From NCBI RefSeq assembly GCF_900177045.1, contig NZ_LT841358.1:1797559-1861558 (forward strand): a stretch of DNA of 64,000 nt, given 5' to 3'. The stretch is from Candidatus Nitrosotalea okcheonensis (GTDB lineage: Archaea; Thermoproteota; Nitrososphaeria; Nitrososphaerales; Nitrosopumilaceae). The notes below the pieces were generated by a model that had not been told where the DNA came from, did no database searches, and saw nothing but the letters and a program-made list of their open reading frames with translations. Positions 25,774 through 34,786 of this stretch are shown here, piece by piece (position 1 is the first letter of the stretch; each line of letters starts with the position of its first letter). The position numbers were made by a program, and so were the translations under genes.

Positions 25774-26229
25774 CTAATGCGTTGATGGTTTTAGATAATT
25801 CGCATCTACTGTAACTGGCAATTGGTAAGGTGCATCAAGTAAAATCACTGTAGCTTCTTCCTTGTCGTGATCTACTCGTGTGACTGTGGCCTTCATGCCT
25901 TTGAACGGACCGCCAATAATCTCTACTACTTGATCCACAACCAATTCTGAAACAGTGGATTTCTTTACAAGATAACCTTCTATGTCCTTGAATGTCAATT
26001 CTCCTCTCAGTTGACCTCTAATATGTCTGATTCCTTGTAGTGCATCAAATGCTGCATTTGCATCTATGGCTTCCACCACTACATACCCTTTGAGGTTCTC
26101 TAACAAAAGAACTGATTGTATGTTAAGTTTTTTTAATTTAATTCTGTTTTCCAATAGGCCCATGACAACCTTTTCTTGACCTCCGGTGGTCCTAACAGCA
26201 AAAAAGTGTGATTTTGTCTCCTGAGCCAT
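25774..26229 (-). CDS. spt5: Transcription elongation factor Spt5 (NusG)
   Basis: 151 residues comprise the NGN domain (FFAVRTTGGQEKVVMGLLENR) and one KOW domain (VDQVVEIIGGPFKGMKATVTRVD). With Spt4 it clamps RNA polymerase and raises processivity. It follows secE by one base, the conserved secE-nusG pair of archaea and bacteria. Confidence 0.94.
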   Translation of the reverse strand: MAQETKSHFFAVRTTGGQEKVVMGLLENRIKLKKLNIQSVLLLENLKGYVVVEAIDANAAFDALQGIRHIRGQLRGELTFKDIEGYLVKKSTVSELVVDQVVEIIGGPFKGMKATVTRVDHDKEEATVILLDAPYQLPVTVDANYLKPSTH

Positions 26230-26230
26230 T

Positions 26231-26416
26231 CTATCTATGTCCTAAATTGATAACAGCAAATGTAAACTGAATTATGAATCCAATGGCTCCAAGTGTAGCC
26301 ATTCCAAGAGATACCAGTCTCAAATGTTCCATGTAGTCTTCTTTATCTGACTTTCTGGCAAGTTTCATTGTATTGACCATGTCCTTGAGCATCTGCTTTG
26401 GGTTTATCTTTACCAT
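26231..26416 (-). CDS. secE: Preprotein translocase subunit SecE (Sec61 gamma)
   Basis: 61 residues: an amphipathic N-terminal helix (KQMLKDMVNTMKLARKSDKEDY) and a single C-terminal membrane helix (LATLGAIGFIIQFTF region). This is the archaeal SecE form that braces SecY. Identity rests on size, topology and position before spt5. A TATA-like element (GAATTATAAGG on the minus strand) lies about 30 nt upstream. Confidence 0.88.
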   Translation of the reverse strand: MVKINPKQMLKDMVNTMKLARKSDKEDYMEHLRLVSLGMATLGAIGFIIQFTFAVINLGHR

Positions 26417-26529
26417 TGGAGGACTTTTCCCAAAGTGTCCTTATAATTCTTATTTTGGAGGTTATGTCGGGTTATCAAGACCTGCCATAAATAATTAATA
26501 CCGACTTTACAATATTTCATCGATAAACA

Positions 26530-26537
26530 AGGAGATG
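26530..26537 (+). promoter_or_regulatory. Shine-Dalgarno of tnpB
   Basis: AAGGAGAT, six bases before the ATG at 26543. It is one of the strongest ribosome binding sites in the window and fixes the start of the transposon gene. Confidence 0.6.
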
Positions 26538-26542
26538 GCATA

Positions 26543-27709
26543 ATGACCATAAAATCAGTAAAGCAGATTCACACATTTCCTGATGAAATCCAGTCCATGA
26601 TGGAAACATTCAAGGACATGGTAAATTATTGCATACGAATAGGGATATCTGAAAACATATCAAACCTGAATAAATTCTCGTCATTGCACTACAAGGATTT
26701 GTCCCAATTCAATATACAGTCCTACTACAAACTTACTGCCATGTCTCAGGCAATGGGCAGGCTGGCACAGAGGAAAAAAGACATGAAAAAAGGAAGAATA
26801 GTAAAATCACCATACATCTCAAAACCATATCTGGTCTCATGCTATGGTTTTAAAATAACAGGCATGTTGCTTTCATTTCCAATGTACCATGGTGACAAGT
26901 TCTTGGTAAGACTGGACAGCCACACCATGTCACAATTGGAAAATGCAGAACCAAGGTCATTTGTGATAACACCTGATTCAGTATCAATCTCAGTAAGAAA
27001 ACAAGTAGAGCAAATCATTCCAGAAAACGTGATTGGGATAGACAGGAACCTCAGAAACATCACAATATCAACTCCAAATCAAACTGTGATGTACAAGACT
27101 AGCAAGTTATTATCAATAAAGGAAAACATGTCTCATGTGATATCATCTTTTAAAAGATTTGACGTAAGAAAAAAGAAACATTTCCAGAAAAGATTGGGCA
27201 ACAGGCGTGCAAGACGTATACAGCAACACCTGCACAAGATATCAAAGGATATCATATCAAGGGCGGTACAATCAAAGTCAATGATAGTATTAGAAGATAT
27301 CAAGTGCATCAGAAAATTATACAGAAAGGGAAACGGTCAGGGAACAAAATATAGAAGAAGATTAAACTCATGGTCGTTCTATGAACTGCAAAGACAGATA
27401 CAATACAAGGCAGAATGGGAAGGAATTCCTGTTGGTTTCATAGATCCTAAACGCACAAGCCAACTCTGTCCAATATGCGGAGAAAGACTCCAAGAGGACA
27501 GGTTTCACAGACGAAAATTGTTGTGCAATAATTGTAAGAGATCAATAGACAGGGATGTAGTTGCATCCATGAACATATCTTACAAGGGGTGGAGTAGGTT
27601 TTGCCATCCTAGAGGGCTTTTAGTTGAAGCGGTGAACGGGAATCTGGAAAACTTTCGGCCAGTAATCCTGCAAGTAGATGGAAGCAAGTTGGTTGAGACT
27701 CGAAAATGA
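26543..27709 (+). mobile_element. tnpB: IS200/IS605-type TnpB, RNA-guided nuclease, without TnpA
   Basis: The 388-residue protein is a full TnpB. RuvC catalytic residues are in place: Asp in GIDRNLRN (about 167), Glu in VLEDIK (about 251) and Asp in SIDRDVVASMN (about 338). A four-cysteine zinc finger is intact (CPICG at 309-312, CNNC at 328-331). The usual Asn after the last Asp motif (RDxNAA) is Val. No TnpA transposase is nearby, so mobility would need help in trans. The C-terminal VDGSKLVETRK part typically overlaps the guide-RNA scaffold in this family. Neighbours are housekeeping genes. Confidence 0.9.
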
Positions 27710-27760
27710 TCAAGATCTCGATAATCCGACAGAACCTTTTGGATGCAAATTGCTACATTT
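27590..27760 (+). ncRNA. Candidate omega/reRNA region of TnpB
   Basis: In characterised IS605 elements the guide RNA comes from the 3' end of tnpB and the adjacent right end. Here that would be the last ~120 bases of the gene plus about 50 bases beyond (containing gatcaagatctcgat). No fold was computed, and the exact element end, where the guide would start, could not be fixed by eye. Confidence 0.35.
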
Positions 27761-27932
27761 TGAACATGTTGTAATGTTTATTCTCGCTCACGTTTTTTCA
27801 TTCTGATTCATGGTATTTTATAAAGTAAATCAGACAAACTTTTAGCAACTAAAATACAGACACTTTTGCACATGTTATGATAAAACCAGATTTTCCTCTA
27901 CGATAATAAAGTAGTACCATGACTATTTTTTT

Positions 27933-28712
27933 ATGGATCTACTAGTAGCATACGAATCTGATCCTGCAGGTTTTAACATGGCTACATTTCTTTCAAAACA
28001 AATGAACAAAAACGATGATGGGGTTTTTCATGGAAGTAATTTTGATCTTGTAATAATACCGACTCCGGCAATATCTGCCGATTGGCTTGAAGAAAAATAT
28101 CCTTATGATGGTTATGTATTTTTATCAAAACACGCTGCTGAAAGTGGAGATCTTGCACTGACTTGTCACAGTACGGGAAACTTTGGCGATGCCATGTTTG
28201 GCGGATTTGCAAGACAAGTTGCAATACCTCATCCTTATAGACAAAAGTCATACATGAAACGATTATGGGAACAACGAGATCTCTTTTCAAAATTTGACAT
28301 AACAATAGAGGCTACTCATCATGGACCTACTGCCTTGAACAAGCCAACACTGTTCATTGAAATAGGTACAACTGAAAGAGAATGGGCAGATACTGTGCTA
28401 TGTGAAAATGTGGCAAAAGTTGTCTTAAAAGAAATGTCAGAATCTCCAAGCAAACATGATGTGGCCATCTGTTTTGGTGGCACTCATTATCCAAGAAAAT
28501 TCAACAAGGAACTTCTCGAGGGTGATTTTGCATTAGGTACTGTTGTTCCAAAACATGGTCTTGACAATATGGATTCAGATCTTTTTGATCACATTGTAGA
28601 ACGAAATAATGAAGCTAAATTTGCACTGGTGGATTGGAGCGGACTTGGAAAGAGTAAACAAAAAATAGTTGAGATGATAAGTACAAGTAATCTAGAGATG
28701 GTAAAAATTTGA
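27933..28712 (+). CDS. dtdA: D-aminoacyl-tRNA deacylase, archaeal DtdA/DTD2
   Basis: The 259-residue zinc enzyme hydrolyses D-aminoacyl-tRNAs, keeping D-amino acids out of proteins. The archaeal/plant (GEK1) family is recognised by FLSKHAAESGDLALTCHSTGNFGDA, EATHHGPT and CFGGTHYPRKFN, whose His/Cys residues are probable metal ligands. It is unrelated to bacterial Dtd. The stop overlaps the next start (TTGA), so the two genes are coupled. Confidence 0.92.
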   Translation: MDLLVAYESDPAGFNMATFLSKQMNKNDDGVFHGSNFDLVIIPTPAISADWLEEKYPYDGYVFLSKHAAESGDLALTCHSTGNFGDAMFGGFARQVAIPHPYRQKSYMKRLWEQRDLFSKFDITIEATHHGPTALNKPTLFIEIGTTEREWADTVLCENVAKVVLKEMSESPSKHDVAICFGGTHYPRKFNKELLEGDFALGTVVPKHGLDNMDSDLFDHIVERNNEAKFALVDWSGLGKSKQKIVEMISTSNLEMVKI

Positions 28713-29005
28713 AACTTGAACACAGAGTATATGAAAAACTTTTGAAAGTTCCAAAAGGAAAGGTTACTACATACTCTGAACTTGCAAAGGCAGTTGGTAT
28801 AAAAAACGGGCAAAGATCTATAGGGCAAATGATGAAAAAAAATCCCTTTCCTGTTATTGTTCCATGTCATAGGGTGATTCTGTCCACTGGTAAAATCGGA
28901 GGCTATGCATGGGGTGAGAAAGTAAAAACTAACATGCTTTCTAAAGAAGGAATAACAATCAAGAAAGGGAAAATTCTTGACAAGGACAGAATCTTTAGAT
29001 TCTAA
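28709..29005 (+). CDS. ogt: Methylated-DNA-protein cysteine methyltransferase (Ogt/MGMT domain)
   Basis: 98 residues comprise the DNA-binding/methyl-acceptor domain only. The acceptor motif PCHR is intact (VIVPCHRVI), so direct O6-alkylguanine repair is plausible rather than an alkyltransferase-like protein with Trp at this position. The helix-turn-helix with GKVTTYSELAKAVG and the GQMMKKNP arginine-finger region match the family. The start is TTG overlapping the dtdA stop. Confidence 0.9.
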   Translation: MKLEHRVYEKLLKVPKGKVTTYSELAKAVGIKNGQRSIGQMMKKNPFPVIVPCHRVILSTGKIGGYAWGEKVKTNMLSKEGITIKKGKILDKDRIFRF

Positions 29006-29007
29006 AT

Positions 29008-29457
29008 TTATTTCTTGGAATGAACTTCTTCTATCAAGCTACGAAGATGTGCCAAGTTTCTTACTTGATTTCCACCAACTTGTTTGTACAATTTCCAATA
29101 ACTTTCGTTTGGTATTTCTTTTCTTGATTTTGATACTTTTAGTTGATGTCTCATTGCTCTTATTCTCTTGACATACACTTCCTTCTTTCCTACTCTTGAT
29201 CCTTTTCTTCCCTTTTTGGAACCTTGTTTAGTTCCACGTTTGCGTTTCTGGGATTTCTTGAAATGTGCTCTTCCTTTTGAAGTTCCTATGATTGGCTTTA
29301 CCTGAATTGTTCCAGCGGTTATCAAGCTTCTAATGTTGTCACGAGTAATTGCATCTGTTATGTCATCCAAGTATTCTGGATCAAATCTTACTCTACCTAC
29401 TCCTACTCCAAGAATTCTGGAGACTAGCTGTCTTTTAGACTTAAGATTTACTACCAC
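29008..29457 (-). CDS. rpl19e: Ribosomal protein L19e
   Basis: About 149 residues of archaeal/eukaryotic L19e: VVNLKSKRQLVSRILGVG at the start, then a highly basic middle (KKSQKRKRGTKQGSKKGRKGSR) and the helix ESYWKLYKQVGGNQVRNLAHLRSLI. The GTG at 29457 is chosen because it gives the normal family N-terminus. A longer frame from ATG 29475 would add MQGCQL. Either way it overlaps the rpl32e end. Confidence 0.92.
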   Translation of the reverse strand: MVVNLKSKRQLVSRILGVGVGRVRFDPEYLDDITDAITRDNIRSLITAGTIQVKPIIGTSKGRAHFKKSQKRKRGTKQGSKKGRKGSRVGKKEVYVKRIRAMRHQLKVSKSRKEIPNESYWKLYKQVGGNQVRNLAHLRSLIEEVHSKK

Positions 29458-29842
29458 TAGCTGACACCCTTGCATTGAATACTTTGAAGTTTTTTTCCAT
29501 TGCTTTTGTAATCATCTCTGATCTCTTCTTTTTCCCTACTCCGTGACCAAATCTGATGCCATCTTTCTTAGGATCGAGCTTTTCCAAGTCTTTTAAATTG
29601 TAAACTAAATTATCCGTAAATCCTGATGGGTGTAATCCTCTTGCAATCTTTGGCCCTCCATATCCGACTCGTACTAGAGCTGGCCATCCCTTTTTCTGTT
29701 TTCTTTGATGGTTGTCCATGCCTTTTGGCTTTCTCCATGATTCTGCAAGTTTTGAATATCTCCAGCTTTCCTGTCTAACAAAATCTGGCCTGTGCTCTGC
29801 TACCTTTTTTCTAAGTTCAAGAGCTTCTTTATTGATTGGCAT
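29441..29842 (-). CDS. rpl32e: Ribosomal protein L32e
   Basis: About 133 residues. RRPDFVRQESWRYSKL-like PDFVRQESWRYSKLAESWRKPKGMDNHQRKQ and RVGYGGPKIARGLHPSG are diagnostic. ATG 29842 is preferred to a TTG six codons upstream because the TATA-like CGTATTTATT lies about 28 nt before it. In most archaea L32e-L19e precede L18-S5-L30-L15; here the pair is about 7 kb away and on the opposite strand. Confidence 0.93.
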   Translation of the reverse strand: MPINKEALELRKKVAEHRPDFVRQESWRYSKLAESWRKPKGMDNHQRKQKKGWPALVRVGYGGPKIARGLHPSGFTDNLVYNLKDLEKLDPKKDGIRFGHGVGKKKRSEMITKAMEKNFKVFNARVSASGSKS

Positions 29843-29943
29843 GTATACGACTCTGACCAAATTTTACAATAAATACGTTTCTTGCTTGGGCTCACGTGAT
29901 CCGAAGAGATAATAAGGATTTTCATAGGGAATCGTCTTACTAG

Positions 29944-31548
29944 ATGATAGAGGATTTGGAACCTACAATCACTCGTCACGTTGTATTACAATTGGAACAA
30001 ATGGGAATAAAACCTGCCAAGATACAGAGGAATCTACAGGTCAAAAATCTCATTGATCTAATAGAAGAAAGAAACGAGGGTATTTTGACTGCCAGCGGCG
30101 CATTGGCTGTGAAAACCGGAAAATATACTGGAAGATCACCTGATGACCGTTTTATAGTAGATGATGAACAAACTCACAATACCGTTGACTGGGGCAAAAT
30201 TAATCACCCGTTTCCAGAAGACAAGTTTGATAAAATATTTGAAAAGATGAGAAAATACGTTGTAGATAAAGAAATCTTCATCTTTGATGGATTTGTAGGT
30301 GCAGACCCCGAACATCGATTACCCATCAGAATTATAACTGATCATCCATGGCAAAGCCTCTTTGTAAGACAACTCTTCATTAGACCTACTGCCTCGGAAC
30401 TAGAGTCTCACAAACCAGAGTATACTGTTATCGCACTAAATGATTTCAAAGCAATACCAGAAGCAGATGGGACAAAAACTGATACATTCATTCTTCTTAA
30501 TTATACAAAGAAAATTGTCTTGATTGGAGCAACGTCATATGCCGGAGAAATAAAAAAGGCAATGTTTTCTGTAATGAATTACATTTTACCATCACGAGGT
30601 GTCTTTCCAATGCACTGTTCTGCTAATATAGGAAAGAACGGGGACACTTCTCTGTTCTTTGGTCTCTCGGGTACTGGAAAAACTACACTATCTGCTGACT
30701 CTAATAGGAAATTGATAGGCGATGATGAACACGGATGGTCTGATAGAGGCATCTTTAATTTTGAAGGAGGATGTTATGCAAAGTGTATCAATCTAAACAA
30801 AGATGCAGAACCACAAATCTGGGATGCGATAAGGTCTGGTGCAGTTCTAGAAAATGTTGTAATTGACAAGAAAACCATGATGCCAGATTTCAATGATGGG
30901 AGTCTAACTGAAAATACTAGAGCTGCATATCCTCTTGATTACATTCCAGGTGCAGTGATACCAAGTCTTGGCGGGAATCCACAGATCATAATATTTCTAA
31001 CAGCTGACGCATTTGGTGTATTGCCGCCCATCTCCAGACTCACAAAAGAAGGGGCTATGTATCATTTCATGTCTGGATATACAAGTAAGCTTGCAGGTAC
31101 TGAAAGAGGAATAACCGAACCCAAGGCAACATTTTCTGAATGTTTTGGTGCACCCTTCATGTCACGACACGCATCAGTTTATGCAAAATTGCTGGGAGAA
31201 AAAATAGTCAAACACAAGGCAGTGGTATATTTGATAAACACAGGTTGGTCAGGCGGACCATATGGAATTGGAAAAAGGATGAATATTCATCATACGAGAA
31301 GTATGGTCACAGCTGCACTCTCAGGAGAATTGGATAAGGTGCAATATAGACACGATGAGGTATTTAATGTGGATGTCCCAATTACATGTCCTGATGTTCC
31401 TTCTGAGGTTTTGAATCCAAGAAATACTTGGTCTGACAAAGACGCATATGATTTGTCTGCCAAAAAACTAGCCCAAATGTTTGTTGATAATTTCAAAAAA
31501 TTTGGAAATGTAGCTCAGGAAATAAAAAATGCTGGACCACACATCTGA
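29944..31548 (+). CDS. pckA: Phosphoenolpyruvate carboxykinase (ATP)
   Basis: The 534-residue ATP-dependent PEPCK converts oxaloacetate to phosphoenolpyruvate. The kinase-1a P-loop is visible (GLSGTGKTTLSAD, about 240-252). Also visible are the kinase-2 region (LIGDDEHGWSD), the metal-binding MHCSAN segment and an ENTRAAYPLDYI specificity loop. Length is normal for the ATP form. In an autotroph using the hydroxypropionate/hydroxybutyrate cycle it would feed gluconeogenesis; that context is inferred. Confidence 0.95.
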   Translation: MIEDLEPTITRHVVLQLEQMGIKPAKIQRNLQVKNLIDLIEERNEGILTASGALAVKTGKYTGRSPDDRFIVDDEQTHNTVDWGKINHPFPEDKFDKIFEKMRKYVVDKEIFIFDGFVGADPEHRLPIRIITDHPWQSLFVRQLFIRPTASELESHKPEYTVIALNDFKAIPEADGTKTDTFILLNYTKKIVLIGATSYAGEIKKAMFSVMNYILPSRGVFPMHCSANIGKNGDTSLFFGLSGTGKTTLSADSNRKLIGDDEHGWSDRGIFNFEGGCYAKCINLNKDAEPQIWDAIRSGAVLENVVIDKKTMMPDFNDGSLTENTRAAYPLDYIPGAVIPSLGGNPQIIIFLTADAFGVLPPISRLTKEGAMYHFMSGYTSKLAGTERGITEPKATFSECFGAPFMSRHASVYAKLLGEKIVKHKAVVYLINTGWSGGPYGIGKRMNIHHTRSMVTAALSGELDKVQYRHDEVFNVDVPITCPDVPSEVLNPRNTWSDKDAYDLSAKKLAQMFVDNFKKFGNVAQEIKNAGPHI

Positions 31549-31550
31549 TT

Positions 31551-33581
31551 TTATCTACGTTTTACCAGTACCGCAATAACTGCGATTATTATGATGGAAA
31601 AAATAATGGCTGTCTGTTTAATTGGAATATGTAAAATATCTTCAATATCTGGATAGCCTTTTGTGACGTGATTTATCGTTAATATCTCATATGCATGATC
31701 CGTTTCATTTCCAACCTTGATATCAGCTTGAACCCAATATTCTCCTGTATTGTGAATGGTGATAGTCTTTGTATTTTGTGGAGTGATGCCAATTGTTTTC
31801 ATATCCTGTGAGCCAGCTTTCATTAAAGAAATCTTTGCATATGACCATTTGCCAGGATAGTCTATAGTAAAATTAAGCTGCGCGTCATTCTGGTTTTCCT
31901 TTATTGTTCCCTTTGTAACGTGTACTATGACTGGAATACGGTACAAAGTTTTTGAATCATCAATTATTATAAATCCGTCATAATCACCCAGATTTCTTGC
32001 ATTATCTGTAATTTGCACATTTAGTGTATTGTTACTTGCTGTGTAATTGAAAACAAGTCTTGGTTCATTCGATAAGAATTGTACTTTTAATTTTGGGATT
32101 ACGGTGTTGTTAATTGAATGCAAATGTAATGTCCTAGTCTCATTGGAATTTTCATAAGAGAGATTAAAAACTAGGCTATGTGGTGAGATGATCAAACCGG
32201 CAGAAGTCGCTCTTGTAATGTTCAATCTTCCACTACCTGCAACATTGATTGGAAATGTTTCACCATACGCATCTGTAACGGGATCGGTTGTTGTAGTTAT
32301 TATGGACGCTATGGATGATGGATCTAAACTTGGGTATTTTTGTAGTAGTATTGCTACTGCACCTGTAACATGTGGTGCTGCTATGCTTGTACCACTAGTT
32401 AAATTATATCCGCCGCCAATTGTCGTGGTGTTTACGTAAACTCCAGGTGCAACAAGATCTGGTTTTATGTAAAATGGGGAAACTGGTCCACGTGAGCTAA
32501 ATGGCGCTACAAAGTCTGGGTGATAAAATATGTTCAACCTACCCACAGTGTTATTTTTCAACATCGCTTTTAATCCAATACCGTCTTCTCTTGATATTGA
32601 AATTACGGGAATCCTGGGATGATAGTCTTTGGTTGAATTGGGTCCTATGAGTTCACCAAAGAAAATTCCACTCTGATTGTTGTATATTATTAATCCCTTT
32701 GCACCACGGTCTGCTGCATTTTTCTCTTTTTCAGAAAAAAATACCTTTTCACCAGTTGTATTGCTACCCCGTTGTTCCAGTAGTATGGAATTTTTGACAT
32801 TGATTCCCTGAAGATCTTTGACTCTTCCATATCCACCATAAATTATTTTACCCTCAATTGGGTTTTCTGAAACATTCGTACCAAGCATCGGAGCAGCACT
32901 GTATTGCTTGTTTCCAATTTCTAAAGTGGATGCAAGACTTGATGTTATATTGTTGTACGAAGCTCCCACCGTTATCACATTGAAATCTCTGCCTGGGCTA
33001 CCAATGCTTTTTTCATCTGGTCCATTGTTTCCCGCTGCTACAACTACTACAATTCCTTTTTTTACTGCGTTATCAACTGCACTTTCTAATTCATCATTAG
33101 TTCTATTTACTCCAAGGCTGATGTTAATTACATTCATCTTATCTTTTATAGCACGAGAGATAGCCTGTATGATGTATTCTGATGAGACTGCCTCTCCAGT
33201 AGATGAAACCTTGTATGAAAATAACTGAGACTTTGGAGCAATGCCGGAAAAATTTCCATTGGCACCAATTATGCCTGCAATCTCTGTACCGTGACCATTT
33301 ACATCCATTGGCTTTTCATTCATGTTGACATAATCATATCCGCCTGTGATTCGCCCTGATGGTCCGTAACCGTGCAAGTCTGGATGATCAAAATCTATTC
33401 CAGTGTCTATTATTCCAATTTTAATTCCCTGACCACTCAAGCCATGCTGTCGCGGAACTTGAGTACCGACTAGTTGTATGCTTCTTGAAAGTATATTCTG
33501 TTTTTCTTCATTGGAGTATGAAATAAAACACATGCTACATAAAATTAAAACAAGAGAAAAAATTAGTAATTTCTCTATCAC
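31551..33581 (-). CDS. Membrane-anchored subtilisin-like serine protease (S8) with PA domain
   Basis: 676 residues. A signal peptide (about 1-22) precedes the S8 catalytic domain. The triad is visible: Asp59 (IIDTGIDFDHPDLHG), His97 (NGHGTEIAG) and Ser399 (SGTSIAAPHVTG), with oxyanion Asn in AAGNNGP. A protease-associated insertion lies at about 215-350. C-terminal beta domains (450-640) and a final membrane helix ending VLVKRR anchor it outside the cell. No propeptide is obvious. Several NxS/T sequons suit a glycosylated surface enzyme. Confidence 0.92.
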   Translation of the reverse strand: MIEKLLIFSLVLILCSMCFISYSNEEKQNILSRSIQLVGTQVPRQHGLSGQGIKIGIIDTGIDFDHPDLHGYGPSGRITGGYDYVNMNEKPMDVNGHGTEIAGIIGANGNFSGIAPKSQLFSYKVSSTGEAVSSEYIIQAISRAIKDKMNVINISLGVNRTNDELESAVDNAVKKGIVVVVAAGNNGPDEKSIGSPGRDFNVITVGASYNNITSSLASTLEIGNKQYSAAPMLGTNVSENPIEGKIIYGGYGRVKDLQGINVKNSILLEQRGSNTTGEKVFFSEKEKNAADRGAKGLIIYNNQSGIFFGELIGPNSTKDYHPRIPVISISREDGIGLKAMLKNNTVGRLNIFYHPDFVAPFSSRGPVSPFYIKPDLVAPGVYVNTTTIGGGYNLTSGTSIAAPHVTGAVAILLQKYPSLDPSSIASIITTTTDPVTDAYGETFPINVAGSGRLNITRATSAGLIISPHSLVFNLSYENSNETRTLHLHSINNTVIPKLKVQFLSNEPRLVFNYTASNNTLNVQITDNARNLGDYDGFIIIDDSKTLYRIPVIVHVTKGTIKENQNDAQLNFTIDYPGKWSYAKISLMKAGSQDMKTIGITPQNTKTITIHNTGEYWVQADIKVGNETDHAYEILTINHVTKGYPDIEDILHIPIKQTAIIFSIIIIAVIAVLVKRR

Positions 33582-33657
33582 GGTTTATCTGCATTGAGAC
33601 TAGATAAAATGCATTTGCAACCAAAGCCATAAATTGCAAGAAAGACGTGTAACTTTT

Positions 33658-34281
33658 ATGGCAAAATATGAACTTCCAAAAGTACCATACACGTATGATT
33701 CCTTGGAACCACACATTGATGCTAAAACAATGGAAATTCACCACACAAAGCATCATCAAGCATATACTGATGGCTTGAATAATGCATTGGCAAATCTGAG
33801 TCCAGAACTACAAAATATGGAACTGACCAAGTTACTTTCAAACTTGAATCAAGTCCCAGAAAATGTTCGAGGTGCAGTGAATTTCCATGGAGGCGGTTAT
33901 GAAAACCATGCCTTGTTTTGGAATAGTATGAAATCAGGTGGCGGCGGAAAACCCGGAGGTAGCTTGGAGGAAGCTATTAATTCGGTGTTTGGAAACTTTG
34001 ACAGCTTCAAAGAAAAATTCATCAAGGATACCATTGCTATACAGGGAAGTGGCTGGGGTTGGTTAGCTTACAATCCTCAGACAAAGAAAGTTGAGTTTAC
34101 TACCATGCCAAATCAGACAAGCCCACGTACCAAAAATCTTATTCCATTGATGGGATTGGATGTTTGGGAGCACGCATATTATCTGAAATACCAAAATCGA
34201 CGTGCAGACTATGTCAATGCATGGTGGAACGTAATAAACTGGGACGAAATAGATTCACGACTTTCAAAGATAAAAGCATAA
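33658..34281 (+). CDS. sod: Superoxide dismutase (Fe/Mn)
   Basis: About 207 residues. Metal ligands are recognisable: His in MEIHHTKHHQ, His in GGYENHALFW, and Asp/His in GLDVWEHAYY. The active-site Trp region is GSGWGWLAY. Metal choice cannot be set with certainty from sequence. ATG 33658 was chosen over a TTG eight codons earlier because it gives the typical MAKYELPKVPY start and has a TATA-like CATAAATTG about 28 nt before it. Confidence 0.94.
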   Translation: MAKYELPKVPYTYDSLEPHIDAKTMEIHHTKHHQAYTDGLNNALANLSPELQNMELTKLLSNLNQVPENVRGAVNFHGGGYENHALFWNSMKSGGGGKPGGSLEEAINSVFGNFDSFKEKFIKDTIAIQGSGWGWLAYNPQTKKVEFTTMPNQTSPRTKNLIPLMGLDVWEHAYYLKYQNRRADYVNAWWNVINWDEIDSRLSKIKA

Positions 34282-34282
34282 T

Positions 34283-34303
34283 TCCTTTCTTCTTTTTGTT
34301 TTA
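34283..34303 (+). terminator. T-rich terminator after sod
   Basis: Repeated T runs (cctttcttctttttgtttta) start two bases after the sod stop. They resemble archaeal intrinsic oligo-T terminators and separate sod from the pfdA-ftsY-argF unit. Confidence 0.45.
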
Positions 34304-34352
34304 TTTGATATTTTCAGAATGAATTTATAGTCAACAAGTGAATTTTTTGCAG

Positions 34353-34775
34353 ATGAGTGAAGAACAGGCTCAGTCTTTGTTGCAACAGATGCAGGCTCTT
34401 GAATCATATCTGAATGATTTGGTACAACGTGAGGAAACAGTAATGAGACTTTTACAGGAGGCAACAAATGCGGTCGAATCAATGAAGGGGATGGTCGGTA
34501 ATGTTGATTGTGAAACACTCGTACCAATTGGTTTGGGAGTTTATGTTAAAGCAAAAATAAATCCTGAACAAAAAATGATTGTAAATATAGGTGCTGGAGC
34601 TTCTGTGGAACAAGATAAAAATTTAGCAATAAACTATATGGAATCTAGAATTAAGGAACTAGAGATGGTGTTGCAACAATTAGCGTCACAGCGACATGAA
34701 GTCTCTATGAAGCTTGAACAGGGACAACATGAAATGAACAGACTTATACAATCTAATCATAGTTCAACGCAGTAA
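34353..34775 (+). CDS. pfdA: Prefoldin subunit alpha
   Basis: About 140 residues. Two long coiled-coil helices (about 5-50 and 90-135) flank a beta hairpin containing VPIGLGVYVKAKI and KMIVNIGAGASVE. This is the alpha-type prefoldin architecture, which forms a hexameric chaperone with the beta subunit. The ATG at 34353 lies about 28 nt after a TTTATAG element. Adjacent ftsY is a conserved archaeal partner gene. Confidence 0.93.
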   Translation: MSEEQAQSLLQQMQALESYLNDLVQREETVMRLLQEATNAVESMKGMVGNVDCETLVPIGLGVYVKAKINPEQKMIVNIGAGASVEQDKNLAINYMESRIKELEMVLQQLASQRHEVSMKLEQGQHEMNRLIQSNHSSTQ

Positions 34776-34786
34776 GGCAGTATAAC

